Source: Fluviicola sp.
Lineage (GTDB): Bacteria > Bacteroidota > Bacteroidia > Flavobacteriales_D > Crocinitomicaceae
Direction: 5' to 3'
Assembly: GCA_002734065.2 (NCBI GenBank)
Contig: NVXU02000039.1
Span: 1-64,000 of the forward strand
DNA: 64,000 nt
Shown here: positions 17,001-26,696 of the stretch, piece after piece
Layout of the letters: the number at the start of each line of letters is the position of its first letter
Position numbering within the stretch: the stretch's first letter is position 1
The notes under the pieces: generated by a model
Database searches by the model: none
Told to the model about the DNA's origin: nothing
The model's input: the letters and a program-made list of their open reading frames with translations, nothing else
Made by a program: the position numbers and the translations under genes

Positions 17001-19846
17001 TAAAACTTACGCCTGATTGGAATTTTCAAAATCACTTTTGTTCCTATAACCACTCCATCCTTTTTCAAATCTTCGTATTCAAATCCCAATTCATGCTTGA
17101 AACTCCTTCCTAATATTTCAAAACGTTTTGTTATTGCGTTAACGGCAAAAGATTCATGTTTTGATCGCTGACGTATTTTTATCTCTTTTGCTTTTTCTCG
17201 ACCTATTCCGTTATCCGTTATTTCGCAAATAAGTGTTTCTTCCAAAATAAATTTAACACTCAATTTTTTCAATCCTCCTTTATGTAGCAATCCATGAACT
17301 AAAGCATTTTCAATAAAAGGTTGAACAAGCATTGGTGGAACAAGAATATCTTCCACTCCTTCAAAATCAATCGTGTAATTCAAATTATCTTTAAATCTTA
17401 GCTTTTCTAAAGATAAATAGAGTTCAATTAATTTAATTTCTTGTTCAAACTCAATAAAATCTTTATCGGAGTAATTCAATGTTCGTCGCACTAAGTTCGA
17501 AAATTTAGTGATAAACGTATAAGAATTATCAATGTCACCTTTTAAAACTAAATCTTGAATTGAGTTCAGTGAATTAAAAATAAAATGAGGGTTCATTTGC
17601 GATTGAATAGCCGTTAACTTTGAAGCATGTAATTCATTGAGCTGCTCTGATTTTATTCGTTGCACTTTCAATTTTCTTTTAAAAAACAAAGTCAGAATAA
17701 CTAGTGCTATTAATGCGACAAAAGTACTGAACCACCATTTCTGATAAAAAGGTGCAGGTATAGAAAGTTCAAAATAAATCATTTCACAAAAAACACCATT
17801 GTTTTCTGCTTTAACAACAAATTTGTACTCTCCAGCCCCTAATGTATTGAATGTAATTACATTGTTTTCATACTCATTAATTGTCCATTTGTCATCAATT
17901 CCAATCAATTTATAATGGTAACGAATACTTTCTCTATTCTTTAACGTTGACACTTTTAATTCAAAACGAACTTTATTTTGACCTGCTTCAAAGCTATTTT
18001 GGTTATCAGAAAATAATATCTCATTTACAAAAATCTTCGCAATTGATAATTCCGGTTTCTTAATTTTTCTACTTAAAGATGCTAATTCAATTTTCTGAAC
18101 CCCTCTTGAATGGGCTACCCATAAAAAATCATTATTAATTGTGAAATCTTTAATTTTATTCGTCGACAATCCAGAAGAATGATTTAAATAATGCAAAATA
18201 TTTCCTTTTAAATCCATGACTAACAACCCTTTTTGAGTGTTCGCATAAATTTTATTCTCGTGAATTAATATTTTAAATATAGCGATATCTACCCCTCTAT
18301 ATTTAGTCCATATATGACTTTCAACAGCTTCTTTATTGAAAGTTATAATTCCATATTTTCTAGTGACTGCAAAAATTTTATTATTCCATTCAATTAATCT
18401 GCTAGCATTAACTTTTTCTTTATTAATTAAAAACGAATTGACATCACCTGTAGGAGTAATGTACATCAAGCCATTTGCCGTTGAAACATAAATATATTCG
18501 GTAATATTGTCCCTTTCAACTTCATACATTCTACCATCAATTATAATTTCATATTCATCATTAAAACTCTGACTGTTATCATTATAAGTATACTTATACA
18601 AGCCTTTATTGGTTGCTACTAATAATTGATTTTCACTTACTGATACTGCATCTTTTAATGATTCAGACTTAATAATTTCAATTTTACTTGTAGATGCATT
18701 GATAACTGAAAACCCTTTATTATCACTAAAAACAAGTGACTTTTCTTTCCAATAAAACAACGTCTCAATACTCTTGTTTCCTTTAGGAGTTAATTCATTG
18801 ACCGAATAATCATATGACAAAATTTGCCCTTCATTTGTTCCGAAAAACAATTCTCCAGAAGAATTTGAATTCATTCGAGTTATTGAGTATGGGGAAAAAA
18901 CTTCTATCACATCAGGAACATTAACATCAGGTATAACAATTACTCCTTGATCAAAGGTGCTTAAAAGAATATTTCCTTCTTTATCTTTAAAAATATCAGA
19001 AATAAAATAATCTGTAAATATGCTAGAATTAGAATAAATTGATCTTAAATCAGAATTAAAAATTTGCACCCCAAATGTAGCATTCGCAACCCATAATTCA
19101 TTTTCAACTTTATAGAATCGTGCTGAAATCATCCCTTTATTAATTTCACAATCAATGACTGGATTTAATGAGAAATCCACTTCATTAAAACTGTAGCACT
19201 TCTTATTTTTTATATTAATCGCTACTGTTTTATCTTTAAAAGGGATGAAATACAAAACATTAAGCTCATCCTTATTTTGTAAATGCTTGTAATAAAACTG
19301 TCCTCTATTATAAACTAGCAAAGAATCTGAAGCAGACTGATGAACAACAAGTTCTCCTGTATTTAGGGTAAATGGAACACCCAAATAAGCATCTTCTTTT
19401 AGATCTGAAGAATAAATTTCATCCTTTTTATTCATAACATACATATTTCTTGATGAAGAAATAACCAAATCATTTTGATTTGTGATATGTAATGAAATAT
19501 CATTCCCCTTATCTGGAATAGTAAAAACAAGCCTACAAATACTATTCTTAATTTCAAATACTTGTTGGTTTAAATTGTGACAATAAATTACACCCACTTT
19601 GTTAATTACAAAATCAAAAACAGAAGTACTTTTCATTTTTGAGCAAAAAACACGCTCGAAAGTATATCCATTATGTTTATACAATCCTTGATCTGTAGCA
19701 AACCAATAGTTTCGGTCATTATCTTGTATCACATCATAGATTTCAACTCCTTCAAACTCATCAGCTGCAAACATAAAATAGGCAGGTTGTTGAGCTGAGA
19801 CACTGCTAAAAATTAGAAATGTAAAAAGAGTTCGTATTAATTTCAT
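17000..19846 (-). CDS. Propeller-type sensor histidine kinase (LytS-like)
   Basis: 948 residues: signal peptide 1-18, a long periplasmic part with beta-propeller repeats of the two-component-regulator type (about 25-600), a Y_Y_Y-like beta-sandwich (about 630-695), one membrane helix (about 703-722), then the His_kinase domain with the 'NPHFIFNSLNS' motif (His754) and an HATPase domain ('PFIENALVHG', 'ITDNGIGR'). This is the common Bacteroidota architecture for sensing extracellular polymers or envelope cues; the ligand here is unknown. It is transcribed with the LytTR regulator. The two-step layout (propeller kinase to LytTR) and the neighbouring T9SS cargoes suggest control of cell-surface adhesins. 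Confidence 0.92.
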   Translation of the reverse strand: MKLIRTLFTFLIFSSVSAQQPAYFMFAADEFEGVEIYDVIQDNDRNYWFATDQGLYKHNGYTFERVFCSKMKSTSVFDFVINKVGVIYCHNLNQQVFEIKNSICRLVFTIPDKGNDISLHITNQNDLVISSSRNMYVMNKKDEIYSSDLKEDAYLGVPFTLNTGELVVHQSASDSLLVYNRGQFYYKHLQNKDELNVLYFIPFKDKTVAINIKNKKCYSFNEVDFSLNPVIDCEINKGMISARFYKVENELWVANATFGVQIFNSDLRSIYSNSSIFTDYFISDIFKDKEGNILLSTFDQGVIVIPDVNVPDVIEVFSPYSITRMNSNSSGELFFGTNEGQILSYDYSVNELTPKGNKSIETLFYWKEKSLVFSDNKGFSVINASTSKIEIIKSESLKDAVSVSENQLLVATNKGLYKYTYNDNSQSFNDEYEIIIDGRMYEVERDNITEYIYVSTANGLMYITPTGDVNSFLINKEKVNASRLIEWNNKIFAVTRKYGIITFNKEAVESHIWTKYRGVDIAIFKILIHENKIYANTQKGLLVMDLKGNILHYLNHSSGLSTNKIKDFTINNDFLWVAHSRGVQKIELASLSRKIKKPELSIAKIFVNEILFSDNQNSFEAGQNKVRFELKVSTLKNRESIRYHYKLIGIDDKWTINEYENNVITFNTLGAGEYKFVVKAENNGVFCEMIYFELSIPAPFYQKWWFSTFVALIALVILTLFFKRKLKVQRIKSEQLNELHASKLTAIQSQMNPHFIFNSLNSIQDLVLKGDIDNSYTFITKFSNLVRRTLNYSDKDFIEFEQEIKLIELYLSLEKLRFKDNLNYTIDFEGVEDILVPPMLVQPFIENALVHGLLHKGGLKKLSVKFILEETLICEITDNGIGREKAKEIKIRQRSKHESFAVNAITKRFEILGRSFKHELGFEYEDLKKDGVVIGTKVILKIPIRRKF

Positions 19847-19985
19847 AATGTAAATATATCACCTTCCATTTAATTTTAAACCTAAATTGATTTATTCAGC
19901 GTATTTAAAATGATTTTCAGTTTCTATAATTCGCATTTAGTTCTTAAATTCACTGTATAAAATTTCACATTAAAAACACACCACT

Positions 19986-20555
19986 ATGCCTAACGAAAAA
20001 ACAGCAGATTACGGTCCATTAGAATTACTTTTTGGCACCTGGAAAGGAGACAAAGGAATTAATTTATCTCCAGAACCAAATGAAGATGAAATTATTCCGT
20101 ACTACGAAACAATTGTTTTTGAACGAGCAGGAGATGTTGATAATGCCGATACGCAAGAATTAGTTATTGCGCGCTATCATCGTTCTGTTCGAAAAAAAGA
20201 AAATGATGAAACATTTCATGATCAGGTGGGGTATTGGTTGTGGGATAAAGAAAATCAAATCATCATGCATTCATTTACGATTCCAAGAGGAATGGCCATT
20301 TTAGCTGGCGGGATGTTTGAAAGTGTACAAGATAAATACGCACAAGTTACTTTTAGAGTTGCTACTAAATTAGGTGACGATGAAGGTCTTGCCCAGTCTC
20401 CATTTTTATTAGACAATGCTAAAACAACTGCATTTAGTCAAGAATTAACTGTGAATAAAACCGAATTATCTTACTCAGAATCTACCATTTTAGAAATTTA
20501 CGGCAGAGGCATGAATCATACCGATGTCAACACTTTAACGAAGGTAAGCGACTAA
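19986..20555 (+). CDS. Nitrobindin-like heme-binding beta-barrel protein
   Basis: 189 residues with no signal peptide. 'GTWKGDKG' (17-24) resembles the nitrobindin/FABP-like GxWxGxG entry motif, with one extra residue. A His near the C-terminus ('MNHTDVNTL') is placed like the nitrobindin proximal heme ligand. The length is typical of the family. In that family a ten-stranded barrel holds ferric heme and reacts with NO or peroxynitrite. The identification rests on these motifs only. It is transcribed away from the kinase gene and seems monocistronic; a weak stem (TTGTC/GACAA) and a T-rich run follow. Confidence 0.65.
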   Translation: MPNEKTADYGPLELLFGTWKGDKGINLSPEPNEDEIIPYYETIVFERAGDVDNADTQELVIARYHRSVRKKENDETFHDQVGYWLWDKENQIIMHSFTIPRGMAILAGGMFESVQDKYAQVTFRVATKLGDDEGLAQSPFLLDNAKTTAFSQELTVNKTELSYSESTILEIYGRGMNHTDVNTLTKVSD

Positions 20556-20621
20556 AATTCTGAGTTGTCAATCATTCCATGGCGACAAACAATTATTTTT
20601 TTTGTAACTTCATAGCTAATT

Positions 20622-21632
20622 ATGAAGATATTGATCCAATTATTGCTGCTTCTATCATTTATTTTGCTCTCCAGCTCAAGTAAAGCGCAAGATATTCATT
20701 GGTCGCAGTTTAATGACAATCCTATTTTTCAAAGTCCCTCAAATGCAGGTCATTTTAAAGGCGACTACCGTTTTGTTGGCAATTATAGAGATCAATGGAG
20801 AAGTGTAACTGTTCCTTTTCAAACACTTGCTCTTTCTGCTGATGGTCGCGTTGAAAAATACCAAAACATCGGTTATGGCATCTCCTTTTTTCAAGATGTC
20901 GTTGGCGATGGTCAGTTCAGAACGATAGAATTACAAGGAAACGTGTCTTATCATCTACGATTAACGACTGATTCTATGCACAACATCCGTTTGGGAGCAA
21001 ATTTTGGTCTCAACCATCGACAATTCAATGCAGATCAATTCTATTTCGACAATCAGTTCGATGGAATTTCGTACAATCCCTCTTTGGCAACAGGCGAAGC
21101 TTTTCAGACAGATAGAAAGACAAACATCTCCGCAGGAATTGGTGCCACTTATCAATATTATGTAAACGAACGCTTTAATTTTACGGGCGGAGTTGGTGCG
21201 TTTAACCTCAATCGGCCGAATCAAGGTTTTTTTGAAGATGTCATCAGAAGAGAGATTCGACTCAATATTTTTGGTCGTGGAATTTATAAATTGAACTATG
21301 ATTTTGACCTTGTTCCCGGAATAAACCTCTCTTTTCAAGGCAAATACCGCGAAATTGTGCTTGGTTCTTCTGTAAAATACACCCTCATTAATCGTTTGGG
21401 AGAGTACCGAGCAGTTTATGCAGGATTGTGGTGGAGAAACAGAGATGCTGCTTATGTCTCTGTCGGCATGGATTATCAAAGTTGGTTCGTCGGAATTAGT
21501 TACGATGTCAACTTCTCCAAATTAGTACCCGCAAGTAGAACCCGAGGGGGAATTGAACTTGCAGTTCGCTATATTTTGAATCATTTTAAACCTAAAAAAG
21601 TCGTCCATAGAATATGTCCAGATTATATTTAA
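20622..21632 (+). CDS. PorP/SprF family T9SS outer-membrane protein
   Basis: 336 residues: signal peptide (about 1-22, ending 'SKAQ'), the family hallmark 'DIHWSQFNDNPIFQSPSNAG' at the mature N-terminus, then a predicted outer-membrane beta barrel. PorP/SprF proteins are known partners of T9SS, and many paralogues pair with specific giant cargoes. Here it overlaps the next gene (PorE-like) by 19 bp, so the two are co-translated and probably act as a unit at the outer membrane. The last residues 'HRICPDYI' lie in the overlap and extend past the usual barrel end. Confidence 0.92.
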   Translation: MKILIQLLLLLSFILLSSSSKAQDIHWSQFNDNPIFQSPSNAGHFKGDYRFVGNYRDQWRSVTVPFQTLALSADGRVEKYQNIGYGISFFQDVVGDGQFRTIELQGNVSYHLRLTTDSMHNIRLGANFGLNHRQFNADQFYFDNQFDGISYNPSLATGEAFQTDRKTNISAGIGATYQYYVNERFNFTGGVGAFNLNRPNQGFFEDVIRREIRLNIFGRGIYKLNYDFDLVPGINLSFQGKYREIVLGSSVKYTLINRLGEYRAVYAGLWWRNRDAAYVSVGMDYQSWFVGISYDVNFSKLVPASRTRGGIELAVRYILNHFKPKKVVHRICPDYI

Positions 21633-23851
21633 TATTCATATTCTCTTTGTTTGCGTTTGCATCCGTGGGTCAAAATAATTTGAAAAAATATTTGGCTTTT
21701 GCAGAAGAACAATACAACAAAGGTGATTATTTCTACGCATTAGAATACTATAAAAAAGCAATGGAGTTGGATTCAAACACCATTGATATTCTCTGGAATG
21801 TGGCAGAAACACATAGAGCATATAAAGATTATCGAAAGGCAGAATTTTACTACGCAAAGGTTTATGACAGAGAAGAAGCAGCCATTTATCCTGCGAGTTT
21901 ACTGAATTGGGGGCTGATGCAAAAGCAAAATGGCAAATACGAAGAAGCCATCAAAACCTTTAAAAAAGCGAAGAAAAAATACTACAAAAAGAAGAAAAGT
22001 TACCTTTATCAGAAGGCAAAACGAGAACTAGCAAGTACTGTTTGGGCAAAATCTGCACTCATTGACACGGTGGATGTAACATTCTCACAATTGCCAAAAA
22101 CCGTCAACACGAAAAACTCTGAATTTGGTCATTTTATCTACGACAATAAATTGGTGTTTTCTAGTTTGCGTGCTGATTCTGTGAGTGCATCCGAAGAAGT
22201 TTACGGTAAGAATTACAGAACCTCAATTTACGCAAGTGAAATGGAAAATCTTGAGTTTCAGACATCGGAGCAAATCAAAGAATTGTTCTTAGAGAATTTG
22301 AATACGGGAAACGGCGTTTTTTCTTTAGATGGCTCCAGATTTTACTTTAGCAAGTGTTCTGAAGAGGGTTATAATTACACTTGCAAAATCATGGTCGCCA
22401 ACTACAGCAACGGTTCGTGGACATACATTGATTCTCTTGGAGAAATCATTAACGAGCTTGGCGCCAACACAACCATGCCGAGTATTGCAAAGATAAAAGG
22501 CAAAGAAACATTGATTTTTGCGTCCAACAGAGAGGGCGGAAAAGGAGGTTTGGATCTGTATTATAGCACCATCACCAACGGCAATCAATACGGAAAAGTA
22601 CGCGCCATTAAGACCTTGAATTCTCCCGACAATGAAATTACTCCTTGGTGGGATGCTGCAAATAATCGCTTGTATTTTTCTTCGTCTTGGCACAACGGTT
22701 TTGGAGGTTACGATGTCTTCTATTCTGACTACGACGATCGATTTAGCCCAGCCGTAAATGCAGGACTTCCAACCAACAGTCCCGCCAATGATTTGTACCA
22801 CTTCATTCATGGCGACACTTCTTACGTGACTTCTAACAGGCTTGGGGTATTCTATAGTAAGAATCCGACATGTTGCAGTGATATTTTCGCCATGATTCCA
22901 CCAAAAAAGGAAGAGCCGCCAACAAAAGAAGAAACATTAGCAGATTTAAACAAACGCTTGCCTGTGACTTTGTATTTTCACAATGATGTTCCAAATCCAC
23001 GGTCTTGGGACACGACAACTGTTTTGAATTACATCACAACGTATAACGAATACACGGAAATGATTGACCGTTACCAAAAAGAGTATTCTCATGGTCTTTC
23101 TGGAGAAAAAGCAGACGATGCCAAGTTAGACATTGAGAGTTTTTTCATCGAATATGTGGATAAAGGCGTTGCTGATTTGCAATTATTTCGTGATTTATTA
23201 TTAAAAGAGTTAGATAGAGGAGCAAAAATAAACATCACCGTAAAAGGATTCGCAAGCCCATTGGCAAAAACAGATTACAACGTCAATTTAACCAAACGAA
23301 GGATTGCCTCTTTGGTCAATTACATGCGAAGATACGACGAAGGTGTTTTTGCCAAATATTTAGACAACAACGCCCCCAACGGAGGGAAAGTAATCTTCTC
23401 GCAAGTCCCTTTTGGAGAATACACAGCAGATCAGACAACTTCTGACAACCCGAACGACGTACAAAACTCTGTTTATTCTCGTTCTGCCGCCAAAGAGAGA
23501 AAAATTGAGATTCAAAGTGTGAGTTATTTAGAAAATGACAAAGAGTTCGCGTTGACAACCCTAAAACCTGTCTTCGATTATGGACCTTCGAAGCGCGGCG
23601 ATGTTTTGGAGCATACTTTTGTCGTGAGAAATAAATCCAACGAAGCAATAACTTTGGGTGATGCAAGAATTCCTTGTGAATGCACGACAATTAGCATCGA
23701 TAACCGAGAATTGCAACCTGGCGAAGAAACAAAAGTGACCTTGAAAATAGACACCAAGAACTTGACCGGCTTCATGGTGAAATCCATTTATTTGAAGGTT
23801 GAAAATAGCGAGGAGGAGCTGAGATTGTATATTTCAAGTGAGATTGAGTGA
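21614..23851 (+). CDS. PorE-like TPR/PD40/OmpA protein with DUF1573 tail
   Basis: 745 residues: signal peptide 1-19; TPR repeats (about 22-130); a WD40/PD40 propeller (about 150-420, with 'FASNREGGKGGLDLYYS' and 'GGYDVFYSDY'); an OmpA-like peptidoglycan-binding region (about 520-640, with 'GFASPLAKTDYNVNLTKRR'); and a C-terminal DUF1573-type Ig-like domain (about 650-745, with a Cys-rich 'PCECTT'). The first four parts match PorE-type proteins that link the T9SS to peptidoglycan. The DUF1573 extension is less usual. Paired by overlap with the PorP/SprF gene. Confidence 0.88.
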   Translation: MSRLYLIFIFSLFAFASVGQNNLKKYLAFAEEQYNKGDYFYALEYYKKAMELDSNTIDILWNVAETHRAYKDYRKAEFYYAKVYDREEAAIYPASLLNWGLMQKQNGKYEEAIKTFKKAKKKYYKKKKSYLYQKAKRELASTVWAKSALIDTVDVTFSQLPKTVNTKNSEFGHFIYDNKLVFSSLRADSVSASEEVYGKNYRTSIYASEMENLEFQTSEQIKELFLENLNTGNGVFSLDGSRFYFSKCSEEGYNYTCKIMVANYSNGSWTYIDSLGEIINELGANTTMPSIAKIKGKETLIFASNREGGKGGLDLYYSTITNGNQYGKVRAIKTLNSPDNEITPWWDAANNRLYFSSSWHNGFGGYDVFYSDYDDRFSPAVNAGLPTNSPANDLYHFIHGDTSYVTSNRLGVFYSKNPTCCSDIFAMIPPKKEEPPTKEETLADLNKRLPVTLYFHNDVPNPRSWDTTTVLNYITTYNEYTEMIDRYQKEYSHGLSGEKADDAKLDIESFFIEYVDKGVADLQLFRDLLLKELDRGAKINITVKGFASPLAKTDYNVNLTKRRIASLVNYMRRYDEGVFAKYLDNNAPNGGKVIFSQVPFGEYTADQTTSDNPNDVQNSVYSRSAAKERKIEIQSVSYLENDKEFALTTLKPVFDYGPSKRGDVLEHTFVVRNKSNEAITLGDARIPCECTTISIDNRELQPGEETKVTLKIDTKNLTGFMVKSIYLKVENSEEELRLYISSEIE

Positions 23852-23852
23852 T

Positions 23853-23884
23853 GAGTGTGGAGTGTGGAGTGTGGAGTGTGGAGT
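23853..23884. repeat. Heptanucleotide tandem array (GAGTGTG)n
   Basis: Four copies of GAGTGTG plus a partial copy directly after the PorE-like stop codon. Same period and GAGT core as the array at the left edge of the window, but a different variable half. Confidence 0.9.
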
Positions 23885-23992
23885 TGATGCCCATAGTAGG
23901 TATTGTTTATTTTCCGAATTCTCACAGACAACCAAGTCAATCTCCAGACCTCCAAATCTTTCACCGAACCCTTAGAGCAAGAAAAAATATTG

Positions 23993-24000
23993 TATTTTTG
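23993..24000 (+). promoter_or_regulatory. -7 promoter element, near-leaderless gene
   Basis: TATTTTTG is a full match to TAnnTTTG. It ends 8 nt before the ATG at 24009, implying a leader of only a few nucleotides. Confidence 0.6.
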
Positions 24001-24008
24001 CACTCGGA

Positions 24009-25145
24009 ATGGAAGAACTAGAAATACCCGTTGGCAAAAAAAAGGTAAGATTAAAATTCATCGACATGGCTCGGTCAGTTGCTATTTTGCTAATGCTAGA
24101 AGGTCATTTTGTTGATGATTCTTTAGCCTTAGAATTTCGAGACCCAGAGAACGGAATATTTTTAACTTGGAAGTTCATCCGCGCGTTTACAGCACCTATT
24201 TTCTTGACTGTAACAGGCATAATATTCACTTATTTATTGCTAAAAACACAAAGTCAGCCTTATTTCTCAAGTCTTCGCGTAAAAAAAGGGTTTAAGAGAG
24301 TTCTTGAGCTATTTTTCTGGGGATTCTTGGTTCAAAGTACTGGTTTTCATGTTTTAGAATGTATTGCTGTCGGTATTTTTGCGATTCTTTTATGTTATGG
24401 ACTTTATAAGTTAATCAAGGTAATCCCATTATGGATTTATCTGTTTTTAGGGGCTGTGACGACTTTCTCGTTCTATTTACATTTAGCAGAACTACCTGAA
24501 GGAGCTCCTTGGCCAGTAGGTTTTCCTCATTTTATACAGAATGCTTTCCACGGGAAGGCACATCATGCCATCTTCCCAATCATTCCTTTTATGGGATACA
24601 CCTTGTTTGGAGCATTGGTCGGAACGATTGTTTTTACCTACGAAAAGCATGTCAAAAAATGGTCGTTTTTATTAAGTTTTATGTTGATAGGAACTTTACT
24701 TTTCTTTTTTACAAAAGAAATATTAGGAGGTGTCGATATTTTGATTCGCCTTATTCGCCCTAGTTTTAGTTATTCTTACGAAACCCTTGATTGGATTTAT
24801 GAACGTCTCGGCTTTGTAATTATGGAGCTAAGTTTACTCATGCTTATTGATAAACTATGGGGACACAAAATTAGAGAAGGTAATCTATTCTTGAAAATTG
24901 GACAGAATACATTAACGATTTACGTTCTCCACATGGTGCTATTGTATGGCTCTATTTCTGGATTCGGTCTTAAGAATTTTTTGCATCTTGCACTCGGTCC
25001 TTGGGAGGTAGCTATCGGTGCATGCTTATTCATTCTCACCTTTGTTATTCTTATCATCTATTTAGACAGAATCAAAAAACGCCTAGCATTCATTCTCCTT
25101 CCTATAAAGAAGCTTTTTAATCGCCTCTTTTTTATAACCACTTAG
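24009..25145 (+). CDS. DUF1624/HGSNAT-like multi-pass membrane acetyltransferase
   Basis: 378 residues with about ten hydrophobic helices. The N-terminus 'FIDMARSVAILLMLEGHF' and the 'FHVLECIAVGIF' segment match the heparan-alpha-glucosaminide N-acetyltransferase catalytic-like domain (DUF1624), a relative of the OafA acyltransferases. A transmembrane acyl-transfer role on a glycan or lipid is inferred; the substrate is unknown. A -7 element lies just upstream. The gene converges on the DUF4886 gene, with the two 3' ends overlapping by 14 bp, so there is no room for a separate terminator. Confidence 0.75.
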   Translation: MEELEIPVGKKKVRLKFIDMARSVAILLMLEGHFVDDSLALEFRDPENGIFLTWKFIRAFTAPIFLTVTGIIFTYLLLKTQSQPYFSSLRVKKGFKRVLELFFWGFLVQSTGFHVLECIAVGIFAILLCYGLYKLIKVIPLWIYLFLGAVTTFSFYLHLAELPEGAPWPVGFPHFIQNAFHGKAHHAIFPIIPFMGYTLFGALVGTIVFTYEKHVKKWSFLLSFMLIGTLLFFFTKEILGGVDILIRLIRPSFSYSYETLDWIYERLGFVIMELSLLMLIDKLWGHKIREGNLFLKIGQNTLTIYVLHMVLLYGSISGFGLKNFLHLALGPWEVAIGACLFILTFVILIIYLDRIKKRLAFILLPIKKLFNRLFFITT

Positions 25146-26232
25146 CTTTTTTTTTCTTTTTTCTGCGCTTAAACCAACCTTGTTTTTCTTCCTTTCGAGG
25201 AACAACAAAAACAACATGACTGGCATACTCTCTTTTCCCACAAATATCTTGAATTATCAATTTTAGTTCATATTCTCCTGGCTCTTTATACAAGTGCCTC
25301 AGATGTGCAAACTTAGACGTATTCCCGTCTCCAAAATCCCAAAACACACTCTGAGCATCCGGATAATTAGAGTGAACGTCTACTTCATGTTTACCAAGGG
25401 AAGAAGTGTAAAATGCAACGGAAAAGGTATTCAAGTCTAATTTATACTTACTCCTATTGTTCTGAACATAATTATAAATCAATTCTCGGACCTTATCCAG
25501 TTCTTCAACTTCAAACCCACCTGTAAACGAATTAGTAAGACTATCATTAAAAATACTCGTGTAGAATGTCGATGCAATAAGAAATGACGAAATCTTTGTC
25601 GGATGTTGAGAATCATCTCGATACAACTGAATTTTTTGATCCGAAAGCAGTATTTCTCTATAAATATTCCCAACAGGAACGATTGGGATAGAAAACATAT
25701 CACTTATATAGGTGTAGCCGCTTTCTACTTTTGCTGCCATTTTCGGGTAGGTATTTAATCGATCATCAAATTCATAACCATTCTCATAGCCCCAAGTCAT
25801 GTAGAGCATTACCTGAGAACATGCATTATTTGCATAAATTGCGTTCACTATTTTCGTGATATACGGAACAGACACCGAATCAATGGTAGAGAATTCTTGT
25901 CCCAACTCTCTACTAAATCCTTGCAAAATAACAAAGTCCCATTGTTCTGAATTGATGTCATCAAACAATCCAGCGCGTTCAGAATGAAGCTTAAACGTAG
26001 AACTACTTACCGCGCTTTGTTTTACGAAAACATTACGATTTTTGGATCGTGCTATCTTCTCAACAGTTTTCGGCATATCATTCATGTGCGTGTAACTATT
26101 ACCAATAAATAAGACTTTTATTGGGTTCACAGATGCTGCATTCGCCGTTGCTCCGAAGAACAATGTGACAAGAAAGGCTCCAATACTTTTAAGCACGATA
26201 TTTTTTATAGTTTTCAAATTTAACATACGCAT
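25132..26232 (-). CDS. DUF4886 SGNH-like hydrolase with PKD domain
   Basis: 366 residues: N-terminal signal or anchor segment (about 1-31), an SGNH-like DUF4886 domain (about 36-265) with the nucleophile block 'FIGNSYT' and a late 'DDSQHPT' that supplies the Asp/His pair, then a PKD domain (about 275-350, 'WDFGDGNTS') and a basic Lys-rich tail. Probably a secreted esterase or glycan-modifying hydrolase; the substrate is unknown. The ATG at 26226 is an alternative start. No T9SS domain is present. Confidence 0.75.
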   Translation of the reverse strand: MRMLNLKTIKNIVLKSIGAFLVTLFFGATANAASVNPIKVLFIGNSYTHMNDMPKTVEKIARSKNRNVFVKQSAVSSSTFKLHSERAGLFDDINSEQWDFVILQGFSRELGQEFSTIDSVSVPYITKIVNAIYANNACSQVMLYMTWGYENGYEFDDRLNTYPKMAAKVESGYTYISDMFSIPIVPVGNIYREILLSDQKIQLYRDDSQHPTKISSFLIASTFYTSIFNDSLTNSFTGGFEVEELDKVRELIYNYVQNNRSKYKLDLNTFSVAFYTSSLGKHEVDVHSNYPDAQSVFWDFGDGNTSKFAHLRHLYKEPGEYELKLIIQDICGKREYASHVVFVVPRKEEKQGWFKRRKKKKKAKWL

Positions 26233-26309
26233 GATTTTAAATTCGAGTAATAAACAGCAAATTTTACTCCAAAAAGAGCAAAATTCAAGACTTTCACTGT
26301 AAACTCCTG

Positions 26310-26696
26310 CTAACCAATGATTTGCGAGGCTATTTTTTGAAGTTGCTCTTTTGATAATTGGAGTTTTTCCTTCGAAAAGTTCATGTCATCAAGCTGATTT
26401 ATTGGGATTAAGTGGATGTGTGCATGCGGCACTTCCAATCCAATTACGGTGATTCCAATACGATTACATGGAAACGCTTTCTTAATTTTCACAGCTACTT
26501 CTTTTGCGAAAATCATCATTCTTCCCAATTCATCGTCTGCGATATCAAAAATGTAATCCGTTTCTCTTTTAGGAATCACTAGAGCATGTCCCTCCTTCAA
26601 GGGCATAATATCAAGAAAAGCCAAAAAGTCTTCTGATTCATGCACTTTATAACAAGGAATCTCTCCAGCAACAATCTTCGAAAACAACGATGCCAT
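26310..26696 (-). CDS. HIT family nucleotide hydrolase/transferase
   Basis: 128 residues, typical for a Hint-type HIT protein. It has the N-terminal 'FSKIVAGEIPCYKV' block, 'ALVIPKRE', and the histidine triad with His91, His93 and His95 in 'PHAHIHLIP'. HIT proteins hydrolyse nucleoside phosphoramidates or adenylated conjugates. Its ATG overlaps the greA stop by one base (TAATG), so the two genes form an operon with coupled translation, a common arrangement in this phylum. Confidence 0.93.
   Translation of the reverse strand: MASLFSKIVAGEIPCYKVHESEDFLAFLDIMPLKEGHALVIPKRETDYIFDIADDELGRMMIFAKEVAVKIKKAFPCNRIGITVIGLEVPHAHIHLIPINQLDDMNFSKEKLQLSKEQLQKIASQIIG

Noticed and set aside
22325-23787. Minus-strand open frames of up to 161 residues under the PorE-like gene
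   Set aside because: The plus-strand gene has clear domains through this whole region; the antisense frames have no family features.
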